Below, piece after piece: positions 1-10,944 of a stretch of DNA of 64,000 nt (position 1 is its first letter; the number at the start of each line of letters is the position of its first letter). The notes beneath the pieces were generated by a model. The model searched no databases and was not told the origin of the DNA. It saw nothing but the letters and a program-made list of their open reading frames with translations. Both the position numbers and the translations under genes were made by a program. This DNA comes from Anthopleura xanthogrammica (lineage: Eukaryota; Cnidaria; Anthozoa; Actiniaria; Actiniidae): assembly GCA_964019055.1 (NCBI GenBank), contig OZ025210.1:1231745-1295744 (forward strand), given 5' to 3'.

Positions 1-856
1 TATTGAGAGACTAGGGGGCAGTATTGTAGCCCCCCTACACGTTTTTGCCAATATCCTCTATGTAGACCCCTTTCATGTGACATCATAGCAGCACAATTTG
101 GAAGACAAAACAAAAGAAATTCAATCTCCTAAGAATTGAAACCTATTGTTTTGCTCTCCCAATTTGGGCTGCATTCTCAAGTCTCAGTGCCCCCCCCCCC
201 CCCCCTCCCCCTTATTCTCTAAATCTACTAAGTCTAGTGTATTATCAATACTAGGGCCTCTACTTTAAATGGTGCTTGGCAATCCTTGATTATTAGAGAT
301 CTATTTGCTGAAGGTCCAAAAATCCTCAAGTCTGACTCCATAAGATATATGAGGTTTACTAACAAACTTCCAAAGCCATACCCAGGGTTTCTCTTCTCCT
401 GTTGTCCATCTTACAACAGAAGAAGAATGACCTCGGAATGAGGTTGAAAAGACCTCACAATTTGTAAATTACCCCAGTGTTCCTTGATAACAGATTCATT
501 TACTCAGTTAGCTTCATTTCAGCATCAATATATTTAAAAATACAACAATGGTAAAGTAAAGAATGCATAATGCCAACCATACAAAACTTTGAAATTCTGC
601 AGACCTTAGCTGGAACACATGAATATTCTACATAAAATGGAGGCTAATTTTGAGCACAGAGAATTTGAAACTGAAGTATTTGCTGGTTTCTTATTTTCAA
701 CTTTGAGGGGCATTTCGCATAAATACAATAGCTTGTTATTCTTCACTGCATATGAAAACTATTGTGTTTATGCAAAGTGCCACTCAAATTTGATGCAACT
801 GAGCCAAATCGAAATGTTTTATGGATCGTAAGAAAGCAGTGTATTGGTCAGCTCAC
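1..856. other. Intron of the left CH-ankyrin gene copy; foldback element and no coding signal
   Basis: This lies downstream (minus strand) of the CH exon donor, so it should be intron. It contains a palindromic element at about 61-182 and a 16-C run at about 190-205. The small open frames here have no recognisable similarity. The same DNA recurs at 17405-18260. Confidence 0.6.
61..182. repeat. Foldback (MITE-like) element, 'tagacccctt' family
   Basis: Two roughly complementary arms share the theme of a tagacccc end, then tgacatcatag and caatttgg next to gacaaaaca. The same family occurs at 17465-17586, about 52328-52402 (partial) and 60936-61073. The last copy has clear inverted ends. Confidence 0.6.
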
Positions 857-2005
857 CTTATTCTGTATTTCAGCTACTTCTTTAACCCAGGCTGCACACT
901 TTGTAACATCATAATTTTGCTCAATCATTTCAATCTCCTCATCATAATCCACAATCAAGTTTTCCAGTTCTTTCTTCCTTTTCAAATCCTTCATGTTAGT
1001 GACGAACTCTGGGAACTGTTCAATCTCATCTTTCACACCAATTTTCAAAACATTCAACTCATCGAGCCGCTTCAACATTGCTTTGGACTGTCGAAACTTG
1101 TACCCACTCATGAAGAAAAATGCAAAATAAGCACAGACTGACATGACATCTCCTTCCACAAGATCCTGCGAGTCAAATGGATTTGATGACTTAAACATCT
1201 CGTTAGCAGTCTGGAGTGCAAGGTTGATGGTCCATCTGTCATTCAAAAGGATCTCCGTTGTGAATGTCTCTGGTACAAAGGCATTGACAAGAGCACACAA
1301 AACACGACTGTCAGTAAGATCATCCAAGCTCATGATTCCCCTTGTCAGTTTTCGCCCCTCTCGGCTCATCCGTAGGTGAGCATTTACCATATCAAGAATG
1401 CAATACTCTGGCGAAGGAAAGTTTTTGGACCTCCTTCGTTTAATCATGTCATCAGACTTTTCAGTTATTGTTGGACTTGGCGAAGGTTCTGGAGTCTCTA
1501 TTGGCGTCCGTCTCAGAGATTTTGATCCAAAACCAAGCAATATGTCCTTTTCTATTCTATGAGTCGGTGTCTTAGGAGGAGGGGGTGGGGGCGTCCATGA
1601 AAAAGGCTTTGATACAAGAATTGCTCCACTTTCTTTCTGGAGAAACTCTGATCTCTCCCATACATACCAGATGTCATGGCATACAAGACACCAGAGAAGA
1701 TCAAATACCTGCTCAGCTGACCTCATTGCAAACATTCTTGAATCAACAAAAGTGTTCTTTGGGATGATCTGTGTAGCTTTGAGCTCCTTCACAATCCACT
1801 CAACTCTAGTTGTTTTCTGCTGTTGAGTCAGTCCCTCAAAACTTTGTAACTTTTCAAACGGTCTTCCAGTCATGCTTTCCAATAAAACCTTCATATTATA
1901 CCCTTTTAGTAAGTCAGTCAGTACGTTATGCATAAAATGACCAGTAGATGCCAGTCGTAAGTTAATCCAGGCTGTGAATCCATTGATGCGAGTACGTAAT
2001 GACAT
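857..2005 (-). CDS. Calponin-homology exon of CH-ankyrin protein, left duplicate (partial gene)
   Basis: First coding exon of 383 codons, starting MSLRTRINGFTAW and ending at an AAG|GTGAGC splice donor. Two calponin-homology-like helical modules are visible: residues about 5-120 (TAWINLRL to FDLLWCLVCHDIWYVWE) and about 200-310 (PEYCILDMVNAHLRM to ALVNAF and a later helix). A proline-rich linker with a PPPPPP run and SP/TP sites lies between them. An acidic, lysine-rich, probably coiled-coil tail follows. CH domains usually bind actin or microtubules. The sequence matches the exon at 18261-19409, which splices to an ankyrin exon; the matching ankyrin exon for this copy should lie left of the window. 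Whether this copy is an intact gene cannot be seen. Confidence 0.8.
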
Positions 2006-2622
2006 CTTATGTCATTAGCTTGTATCACACTTCAAGCTTTCTAAATTTTGTTTTTTTGAAGTCTGGACTCCTAAAACTCGTAGAATTCAAGCACTTTGAG
2101 TAAAGAAAGATTCCATTAGCACTTTCAACTTCAAAGATATGAAGAAGTTGTAGAAAACTTCAGAGTTTTTTCTGTAGAAACGATATTGTTTTTCTTGACA
2201 ACGAGAAGCCGGCCAGGATAAACAAAGCAATCGGTCCCAATTAAATCAAACCAAGAAGTCCTTTAAGTGATCCAACCAAACTCATGTGAAACAAAAATGT
2301 CAGTACATTGTAAAACATAAGTTTGGATCTATAATTTGTAATCACTAGACGATTGTTTGAGATTATTTGAAGCTACATGATCCTTGTGTGTCCGCCATTT
2401 AATTTTGTGTCTGGAACGATTTGGATAATTTATGCTGGAGCCTGCTCCAGTCTCCTCTTGCTGTTGCTTGCTCATCCATGCGATGTCCACAGGGAGCCCA
2501 ATTTAGATGAAAGATAAAATCGGGATGAACACCGAAACGTCGTTCAGTATTTTGTGACTAGTTTTACCATAAATCTTTTATTTCAATCTCTTATTTCATT
2601 TTTATTTGTTATTTCCCCCTAG

Positions 2623-5493
2623 CTATCTTACGACAGACTTGAACTGGTGTGGAGATCCCAAAGCCGATCGAAAAACCAGCAATGGCATCAACTTTAAAGC
2701 CTGTCCTGTGTGTAAAAAAAACAAAGATGACAAAACGACGAAAGAACCTTTTGAGATCTTCTGGGGAGCTGCTTCTCACATGGTAAGCAGTACAATGTAA
2801 ACCGGGTTTTGCTCAATAAATAACTATATCAGAAGAATTGACATTACAGTACATTGTGGGACTGTTTTAGGTGACTTATTTTCCAGATGGCGTCTATTTC
2901 TCAACCTTAGAACGGCTAGCAGTTTGGAGGCTGTATGGGAAAACCTATATATATAGAACTCAGTTGATGTAATGTATTCATAAGATTTATTATATTCTAT
3001 TATCATTCTATTGTATCAGGTGTGACGGATTGTATTTTTATAATAATAATAATAATAAAAATAATGATGATGATGATAATAATAATAATGATGATGATGA
3101 TGATAATAAAAATAATGATGATAATAATAATACTAATAATAATGATGATAATAATAATAATACTAATAATAATAATATAATACTTATAATAATAATTATG
3201 ATAATAATAAAGGTCATATTCAACATCTTAAAACAAACGTTTAAGTTTTGTAATACATGTAAATATAATAATAATAATAATATATAAATATATAAATTTG
3301 GGTGAATATATGACTAATACATATATATAGATAAAATGTTTAAATATTTGACTAAGAATTAGAGAAGAGACATCTATTTACAAAGCATTTTTTAAATATT
3401 GATGATGATGATGATGATAATAATGATGATGATGATAATAATGATAATAATAATAATGATGATGATGATGATGATAATAATAATAATAACCAACTTTATT
3501 TATTGAGGGTGACACTTAACAGTTTGCACAGGGAGCTCGGCATTCCTTCACCGCATTCAATATTCATTATTCTTTAATTGCTCTTTATGGGTTTCCTGTG
3601 GTTTTGGGTAGGTTTACGGTTACATAAGCTGTAATCAGATCTGGACTGTAAATTCAAATCAATAACCTTGGGTAACGCACTCTCTAGCAAGCAGTCTTCT
3701 TTTAACTGTTTACTAGAAAGTGCGTTACATTCAAACAACACAGGCAACCCATAAAGAGCACGTTACCCATGGTTATTGATTTGAATATTGAATGCGGTAA
3801 AGGATAGCCGGGCTCCCTGTGGAACTTGTGGCCCTCCAAACGATATGAACACATTCCATAAACTGCTTGCTACGGCATGATGACGGTAAATGATCACTCA
3901 TTATGAGCCTTTCCTGTAGCTCAGTGATTAGAGCATCGAAGAGGGTCTCAATGGGGTTAACCGTTAGCCGTAAGACGGCCCAAAGATTTAGTCGTTACGC
4001 GTGAAAATGGGGAAAAATTAGTCGTTACGCGTAAAAAGTCTTTAAAAAAGTTAACCGTAATTTTTCTATATTCATGGTTTGTACGTGAGACTTGTATTCG
4101 TTGAGATCTCTTCTCAAGACTGATGTTATGTTATGCATTCATCCCAGAATGCTCAGAATAAGTTTTTCAAGAATGTAAATTAATCATTAACTCTTTTAAA
4201 ACGATAGAAATTAATTATTAAGATTTTTGTTAACCGTAACGGGAAAAAATTAAAAAGGCCAAACTTTTAACCGTTTTTTCTCAGTCCCTTTCAGCTAGTA
4301 TATTATTCAGTAGTAAATAACTAATATGCTTTTGTGTGGTAACAGTTCGCAGCAAGAGCGGTGGGTACAGTCCATCACCTCGTCAATGGTGCTTTGTCTG
4401 ACCCATTCGTCGCCTACAGCGAAACAACGTATGTAAAATAACCAGTACTACTCATGCACAGGTCACGTGACTTATTCCAACAATAGAACCTTTTCGAATA
4501 TGGCGCCTATGACGTCATAAGAGGAGTACAAGAATGTTCCGGATGTTATGAGGGATATTGATTGTGTTTTGAAATCCGGGGCATTATAGTCCCGGATGCT
4601 GCTAGTGGAAATTATTGAGTTTCGACATCCGGGACATTCTTATTCTCCTCGTTTGACGTCATAGACGCCATATTCGAAAAGGGTCTATTCATTCCAACAA
4701 TTCACGGCGGAAGTCGTCACGTGGCCCTTTTTCCTACATACTCAGATTCCTGTCATTCTTACTGCGCATGCTCAACGAAATCCCAGAGATGGGAAAACTT
4801 AGCGCTGGACTTCGACGATTGCTTTTATCCCATTGCTTCGCTAGTGACTCTGTGAGCCTTAGAGAGGTCGACTCGAAGAAAGTCAGTAGGAAATGCATTC
4901 ACTCCGGTGTCCGGTCATTCTTACTGCGCATGCTCTTTAGTATTTGGTCGGGCATGCGCAGTAAGAATGACAGAGCTCTGTTTGACGACAGTGACCATTT
5001 ATACTGTAACCATCTTAGCGTGCTGCACTACTTGTACTCGATGTTTTTTTTAATTGTCATTCAGATTTTTCTACTTACACGAGCTTCCAAACATCCGCCC
5101 AGAAACAGTAACTGAATTCCGATTGATCGTTGCGAACGAACCCCAGAAAACCGTAAAGTGAGTATCCCGTACCCCCCCCCCCCCCTCCCCCGGGGTGAGT
5201 ATGGTGTGCATATTTGTACATATTTGTATGAATGATTTTCAATTGTCTTGAAGCAATTCATCCAATCACAACGCTTAGTTACGGTTTATGTTACGGTAGA
5301 GTACGGCTATGATTTGCCGTATCGTTGCTTCCCACTCATACGATAAAAACCCGCTCTATTATCATAGTAAGTTTATCACACCGTCATCTTATTTTAATTC
5401 CAGAGAAACATGTGGCACAAGAACGATAAAGGAGCTTCAAACTGAGATCAAGAGGGTGTTGGGTAAAGATGCTGTTTGTCTCGTCAACCCCGC
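2623..5493 (+). CDS. ADP-ribosyl cyclase exons 3-6, left duplicate (partial gene)
   Basis: Four exons, 2623-2782, 4346-4428, 5065-5157 and 5404-5493, with AG acceptors, GT donors and closing phases. They encode the CD38/BST1-family middle and C-terminal segments: YLTTDLNWCG, the KACPVC cysteine pair, FEIFWG with the conserved Trp, the catalytic-Glu region HELPNIRPE, and CGTRTIKEL. They are identical to exons 20027-22896 in the right copy. Exons 1-2 of this copy are not in the window; if the duplication is a clean tandem they lie left of position 1. A last short exon, which in CD38 carries the final disulfide pair, was not identified in either copy. Confidence 0.85.
3041..3490. repeat. (TAA/GAT)n trinucleotide microsatellites
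   Basis: Long runs of taa, gat and aat triplets at 3041-3290 and 3399-3490, inside cyclase intron 3 and recurring at 20445-20694 and 20803-20894. Open frames here encode only Asn/Asp or Leu/Ser runs and are not genes. Confidence 0.95.
3527..3821. repeat. Foldback element with CACAGGGAGC ends
   Basis: The left end (cacagggagctcgg, then caccgcattcaatattc) is the inverted complement of the right end (gaatattgaatgcggt, then ccgggctccctgtg). Inner arms with 'ataaagagca' also pair. It is about 295 bp with no coding capacity, a typical MITE. The copy in the duplication is at 20931-21225. The end motif recurs elsewhere in the window. Confidence 0.75.
3911..3945 (+). repeat. tRNA-like A-box fragment, probable SINE relic
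   Basis: The string tagctcagtgattagagcat matches a tRNA A-box region, but no acceptor stem, anticodon arm or B-box follows in tRNA spacing. I read it as a SINE fragment, not a tRNA gene. The copy is at 21315-21349. Confidence 0.45.
4462..4724. repeat. Foldback element with tcacgtgac ends
   Basis: Arms carry ttccaacaat, ttttcgaatatggcg and tatgacgtcat on the left and their complements on the right, ending at gtcacgtgg. About 260 bp, inside cyclase intron 4; second copy at 21866-22128. Confidence 0.75.
4752..4971. repeat. Foldback element with gtcattcttactgcgcatgc ends
   Basis: The 20-bp end gtcattcttactgcgcatgc appears at 4752 and 4917 in direct orientation and inverted at 4952-4971. A very short palindromic relative lies at 52262-52316. 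The duplicate is at 22156-22375. Confidence 0.7.
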
Positions 5494-6836
5494 GTAAGTA
5501 TCAACGTATCTATATACACCCGACACGCGTGAAAAACGTCTGCGCATGCTCTAAGTCCGCATGCAAATTAGTTAAAAGCGTCTCCTTGCTATTGTAAAAA
5601 TATGCAAATTTAACTTTCACACTTGCCTGAAGAATAGTCTTTACAAAATGCCAAAACTTAAAGGCAGTTCTTGAAACTTAAGGCTAATTCTTTCATATTG
5701 TCTTTATTAATACAGTATCTTGGTCTCACAAAAGTATACCCATGAAAGTTTTTGTATACTCGGAGAAAACAAGCATTTATTTTCTCACTAAAACTCTAGT
5801 AAATTCTTGTAAAGCGTGCGGAAAGGCACGCATGCGCAAACGTTTTTCTCTAGTGTCTATACACCACAGGAAGCCCCATGAAATTTACAATAAACAATAT
5901 ATAATAAAAGCTATAAAATATAAATCGTCTATATACAATTCCTAGCTAAAATACACATTGAAAAGGAATTTCCTCAGTCCTTTCTTAAAAGTACATAGAC
6001 AGCTAGTATCGGTGATGGCTCGCGGGAGCAAGTTCCAAATGAAGGCTAATAGCGCAGTTTAAAAAATGTCTAACACCTATAAGGGTAACTATACGATAAT
6101 TGACCATTCTTATGGGAAGCCATTTCAATGTTATAGCATGTCGTACCATGTACGTGCTGTAAGTCAGTACCGTACGTTTCCCACTCATAAAAACATTCTT
6201 TATAGTCTAACTCAATTTTTTGCGTTTTTTGTTTTTCATTCCGTTTGTTTTTTTTCTCGTCCTTTACATCAACAGCATGGTGATGCATATAATGTGCACA
6301 GACAAGCCGAATACCCCAGAGTGCGTCAAGGGAATTCCTTACCAAGTTGGCAAGCAATATTGAGTTCTCCATGAAAGAGAAAACTGTTTTGGGCTCCCTG
6401 TGGTTGTTTTGAAATCTTCCATACACAGGAAGCCCAAGCAACATATACTTTAAATGACCACTACTCGTATTAATTTCCTTACCAAATGCAGAAGCCTTGA
6501 AGATTAAGCTAATAAAAAAGAATAAGAAATCTAATTCAAAAAAACTATTGTAGCTAAACAAAGCCATAAAATATTAAAACTCATATACTCATATACATAC
6601 TACATAGTCTCGGAATTTTAATTTCGTTTATGACATTTAATTTTGATTTCTCATTTTAATAAAACCTGCTATATATTTTTTTTTAAATATCCAAATATAA
6701 TTGAATTTTCCCAAAGAAGATGAAGAAAGAAGGAGGGGCGTTGTACCACATTATTTTTTGTATGAAGTTGTGGGAAAACTCCACTATCTTAAAAAATGCA
6801 AATCACAAATAGAACCATATTCGTGGTTAACCTACT

Positions 6837-6984
6837 TTACTGCGATTCTCAATATTCTGCGAACTCGGTAGTTGCGAGTTTCCCGTTGGAATTTGGTTTT
6901 TCACTGCCGCAAGTCAAAAATATAAAAGGTACCGACTGATTAGTTTTGATTGACGGCAGCGAAAATCCAATTCACAACAAGCCG
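6837..6984. repeat. Truncated MITE, 'actgcgattctcaatattctg' family
   Basis: The left terminal repeat and the interior match the complete palindromic copy at 37218-37409, read in inverse orientation, but the right terminal repeat is lost. The duplicate is at 24240-24387. Confidence 0.75.
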
Positions 6985-8497
6985 CTAATGGTCATATCAA
7001 ATTTATTCTTTCGAAATTTGTTCTTTTAAATGAAATTGAAAAGAATAAATTTGACTTCAAACGCGGAAAATATAGCATTGTAGGATTTATTAAAAGGGCC
7101 TATAAGTGGTTTGCCGGGTCACAGGGAGCCCACAGCCACTGGCAGAATCAGTGATTAAAATAAGATCTATCAGGCGTAAATGCTCGTGCTCCTGCACGAG
7201 CTCGGTGGCCTTTCCGTATTGGTTGAAACAAAAGTTTAGCATGATCAATATTGCGTGATTCCTGATTATGCAAATGGTGTCATATTCTGTCACACTCTGT
7301 CACACTCCTTTAGTAATATAACCAGCATGCTTCAATCACTCTATGTACTAGTCAAGACGAGCTTGCTATTTTAAGTCAATGTGTTGATTTAACTCGACGT
7401 ACTACAATCTAGGAGAGAATCGAAACAGGTAAAAACAGGTAAGAGAAAAGATAACAGCTCATGAAGTTTACTGTAACTTAATTTCATTATCGCTTCGCTG
7501 GTTCCCGCAAATGAGTACGTTACTTGACTGATCTTTGATTCAGTTATTCTCTGTTTCGGAAGTCTTATGTAATAAGTTGGTAGAAAAATTGTTTATTCTT
7601 TTTCGTAGGAGAATAATGGAGGCTTTTGATAATAGTAGCCAACTGTTTTCGATAAGACCCTCGTTTTATATAGTTTTGAGGTCCATTCTTATCACTTGTT
7701 CGATTCAAAACGTCGGTGATTTACTGTAAACTTAGTCTTACTAGACGTATATATATATAGTTATCGGCAGTTTTAATACTACGTTTTAATTCGCGTTTGA
7801 TGCAAACGAAGGTGAGCATTCGATTAACCTATTACATCAATAAGAGTTAGCAATCATGTTTGATTCGAATGCCAGTCTTGTAGCTTGCCTAGACTGCTTT
7901 TTCTGGCATTTGGTTATCAATCGGTTTATTATATTGGCTTTACATTTATTATGTCAAATGACTACATACAAGACCTTGTTTGTAAGCGACCCCTGACTTC
8001 TTCTATCAGAAAAGCCTTCGAATCCTTAAAAGAGCTAGAGAGAAGTTTAAACTCTTGGCAGTTCAGTTCAAATTATCCACGTTTAGGCTTTGCTCGAACG
8101 TACACGGTATTACCAAGACAGCACTACTTTCATAAATATATGGATTCCTTTTATGATGTGAACAAATTAACTAAGAATACCTAAAAACACCGGTTTCAAA
8201 CATGGCCCAGTTCTTACTCACACACACTTCCAACTGTAATGTGCTTTTGTCTTTCATTATGTTACTTTTTACAGAGGAAAACCGTAACACATTCAACAAC
8301 AAACTCAACTTTAAATAAATAAATAGTTTATTCTCCGTCACATAAGAATGACATCTGGTCATCTATATACTCATATAATACATAATTCCCACAGTACGAT
8401 AAGTATTTAATCATAACTATTAGGTTCTAGATTCTGTGCCAGGGACCACCGCCTGTTCTTGATCGATTTAAATATGCAGGGTTTCATAATTAGAAGC

Positions 8498-8572
8498 CGG
8501 CAACCTGCCGCGATCGAACTCCAATGTCTGCTTTTCATATCTGATCATGAGCCGCTTGAGCGAACACGAAAC
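8498..8572 (-). repeat. tRNA-derived SINE head (candidate)
   Basis: Read on the minus strand, gctcaagcgg (A-box-like) is followed by gagttcgatcgcgg (B-box-like) at promoter-like spacing. No clean cloverleaf is visible, so a SINE is preferred over a tRNA gene. The duplicate is at 25901-25975. Confidence 0.4.
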
Positions 8573-9217
8573 AATGGCTCCAAGTCGAGGTTGAGTTGAT
8601 AAAATACAGTAAATGTATGAAAACATCAAGCCAAACCTCGACTTGAACATCAAGCAAACTACTTTTATTTAATGAAATCCCTGTATCATTTTGGGTAAAA
8701 GAGAGGAATTTGAGAAACATTTGAACTTGAACTCTGTAAGACCAGAAAGTGAAGGTCAGGTTTGAGGGAGGTATATATATTTCCATTTATTGCTTGAGGA
8801 CAAATAAGAAAATATTGGTTTTTTTTAAGTGGAATTTCATCTGGAAATGTTTGTTATATTTTGTTTCTTTCATGAAAAAAATGTTTATTTTTGGCCATGT
8901 GTATGAATAATGCAATATTATTATTGATAACATTAAGATTGATATATTTTTTGTTAGCTAGTATGTTTATTAAACATTGATAGCATAATTATCACCGGAT
9001 AGGGAGTCATCTATTTATGGCTTGTATTGATCAGTATGCATTCCCATATGTAATTACCATTTCCGAGGGAATTTTCAAGCATATTATCTATAAAAATTTA
9101 ATATATAACTTCAAGTAAGGAAATGCTAAATTCAAATCTGAACAGTGCGCTTTGACTTTTATCAGCCTAGAGGTTGTTTCAGGCTCAAAATTGAGCTTAT
9201 GCCTAGACTTTAGCCAT

Positions 9218-9226
9218 AATTATATA

Positions 9227-9290
<64 letters not shown>

Positions 9291-9423
9291 CATATATATA
9301 TCTGGATGTGTCTATTTTTGATTAAAGACTGTCTGAAGATCGCGTAAGCGTGAAACTCCGAGTAACAGCAAAAGTTATGTCTTGTCTTTGATCTATCTAC
9401 AATCTATAATCTATATATACATA

Positions 9424-9507
<84 letters not shown>

Positions 9508-9665
9508 CAATACAACTACACAGAAGTTTAGTGTAGAGGAATAGCAATCATGCAAAGAGAGATATAACATCTCTAGATTATTAAATTTTAGACTATGATT
9601 CAGAGATCTATTAAAAGAAATTATTATTATATTATTTTCTCAAGAACTTTAGCCATAATTATATA

Positions 9666-9705
<40 letters not shown>

Positions 9706-9848
9706 CAATACAACTACACAGAAGTTTAGTGTAGAGGAATAGCAATTATGCAAAGAGAGATATAACATCTCTAGATTATTAAATTTTAGACTATGATTCA
9801 GAGATCTATTAAAAGAAATTATTATTATATTATTTTCTCAAGAACTTT
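9218..9848. repeat. (AT)n/(ATAC) microsatellite with internal about 143-bp duplication
   Basis: Long at-dinucleotide tracts broken by 'acat' alternate with unique sequence. The block starting aatacaactacacagaag at about 9508 recurs at about 9706, including gtgtagaggaatagcaat and the tctcaagaactt end. The whole array is repeated at 26621-27251. Confidence 0.9.
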
Positions 9849-10944
9849 TATAAAGATTTTTTCGCAGGCACTGCTTAGCATGGAAAAACAATAGAAAATA
9901 TTTTCACCTTCAGGCAATACAACCTAATTTCCATGCCAAAACACTATTTCTGCCAAGACACTCCTCTGTTACCTTGGACTCATCTTTTTTTAACCTTGAC
10001 AATTTCTTTAAAATGGGTTAAGTTTGTTTGATGTATTGTTCTTTCCCTTGCCATAAGGCTTTTTTTCCAGGTTCTCTGGTTTTCCTCCCTCTGTATCAAC
10101 ATGTGAGTTGAGTGTTGTAGGTTGTAAATGATAGCTGTATATGTTTATGATATAGATAATATATAAAATATGTGGAAAAGTTTTGAAAGCAGTCATTTTT
10201 CAAGGAGGGAGGAGACATGCAAATTTAGCCACAGTATGTTTAAATTTTATCTGACCCTCCCCCCCCCCTCATATGTGATACTCAGTTTGCATACCCCTCC
10301 CCCAAAAAAACCTGCTATCATCTGGTTATTCTTCTTTCACTTGTGTAGAGCTTTTGTAGTGATTTTATAATTTTAATGCTATTCATAATAAGTAGAGCCT
10401 GCTTATTTCCACAACCTTAGGGAACAGTCCTCAAATCTTATGATATTATACTCTTTTTGTAATATAGAAAATAAGATTTTGGAAATTTGTAAAAGATGAA
10501 CTGAATTATCATAAAAGAATAGGTCTGCATGATAAAATATTAATGTGACTTCTTTATATAAATTAAAAATTAAGGGGCTTATTTTGTTATTGAACTAGTC
10601 TACAGAACTACTTTGAAACTGAGTAAAAAAATCACACGTCTTAGGGCCAAATAGCTATTTCTTTTTTTGTTTCCTTGTTAGCCTAGAACTCGAGAACCTT
10701 TTGAAGAAATTGCGTGCAATAAATAAGCTTTTCTTCGGGCTTTTCTTGTCAGTTTGTTTGAGCATAAATGCCTAAAAAATTGCCAGTAAATACGATATTG
10801 AATGTACCACCCGTCGACAGAGTAAAGTTTACTCTTCGATGCTGGCTTTATGTTTGTTTGTATTTTAACTACATTAATAATTAGTAATTTGAATAGAAAA
10901 CAGTCACCTCATCCAACTGACATTGTATAAGGAGTGAGTTGTGA

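Larger units (their letters stand above)
1..10944. repeat. Left copy of 17.4-kb tandem segmental duplication (partial)
   Basis: This stretch is repeated almost base for base at 17405-28347. The offset is 17404 up to a poly-C run near 5172-5186 and 17403 after it, because that run has 14 C here and 13 C in the other copy. I also noticed one substitution, T at 7091 against C at 24494. Identity stops after 10944/28347, and on the left it runs off the window. The copy holds the CH exon (857-2005), cyclase exons 3-6 (2623-5493) and about 5.4 kb without recognised genes. Confidence 0.97.
5494..10944. other. Gene-poor region of left duplicate
   Basis: No exon with a recognisable family was found. 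It contains a truncated palindromic MITE (6837-6984), a SINE-like tRNA-derived head (about 8498-8572), AT-microsatellite DNA (9218-9720) and several short open frames, the longest 165 codons on the minus strand at 6070-6567, that resemble no family I know. The missing last exon of the cyclase may be here. An identical region is 22897-28347. Confidence 0.7.

Noticed and set aside
3030..3287. Asn/Asp-rich frame and its antisense Leu/Ser frame (also at 20434-20691)
   Set aside because: Pure trinucleotide microsatellite inside cyclase intron 3.
3911..3990. Possible tRNA gene
   Set aside because: Only an A-box-like block; no B-box or cloverleaf follows.
6070..6567. 165-aa minus-strand frame (also at 23473-23970)
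   Set aside because: No family similarity recognised, low-complexity Phe/Lys stretches, no splice context; could be a decayed repeat, not called as a gene.
7885..8184. 99-aa plus-strand frame (also at 25288-25587)
   Set aside because: Plausible composition but no recognisable domain and no conserved partner; left uncalled for lack of evidence.
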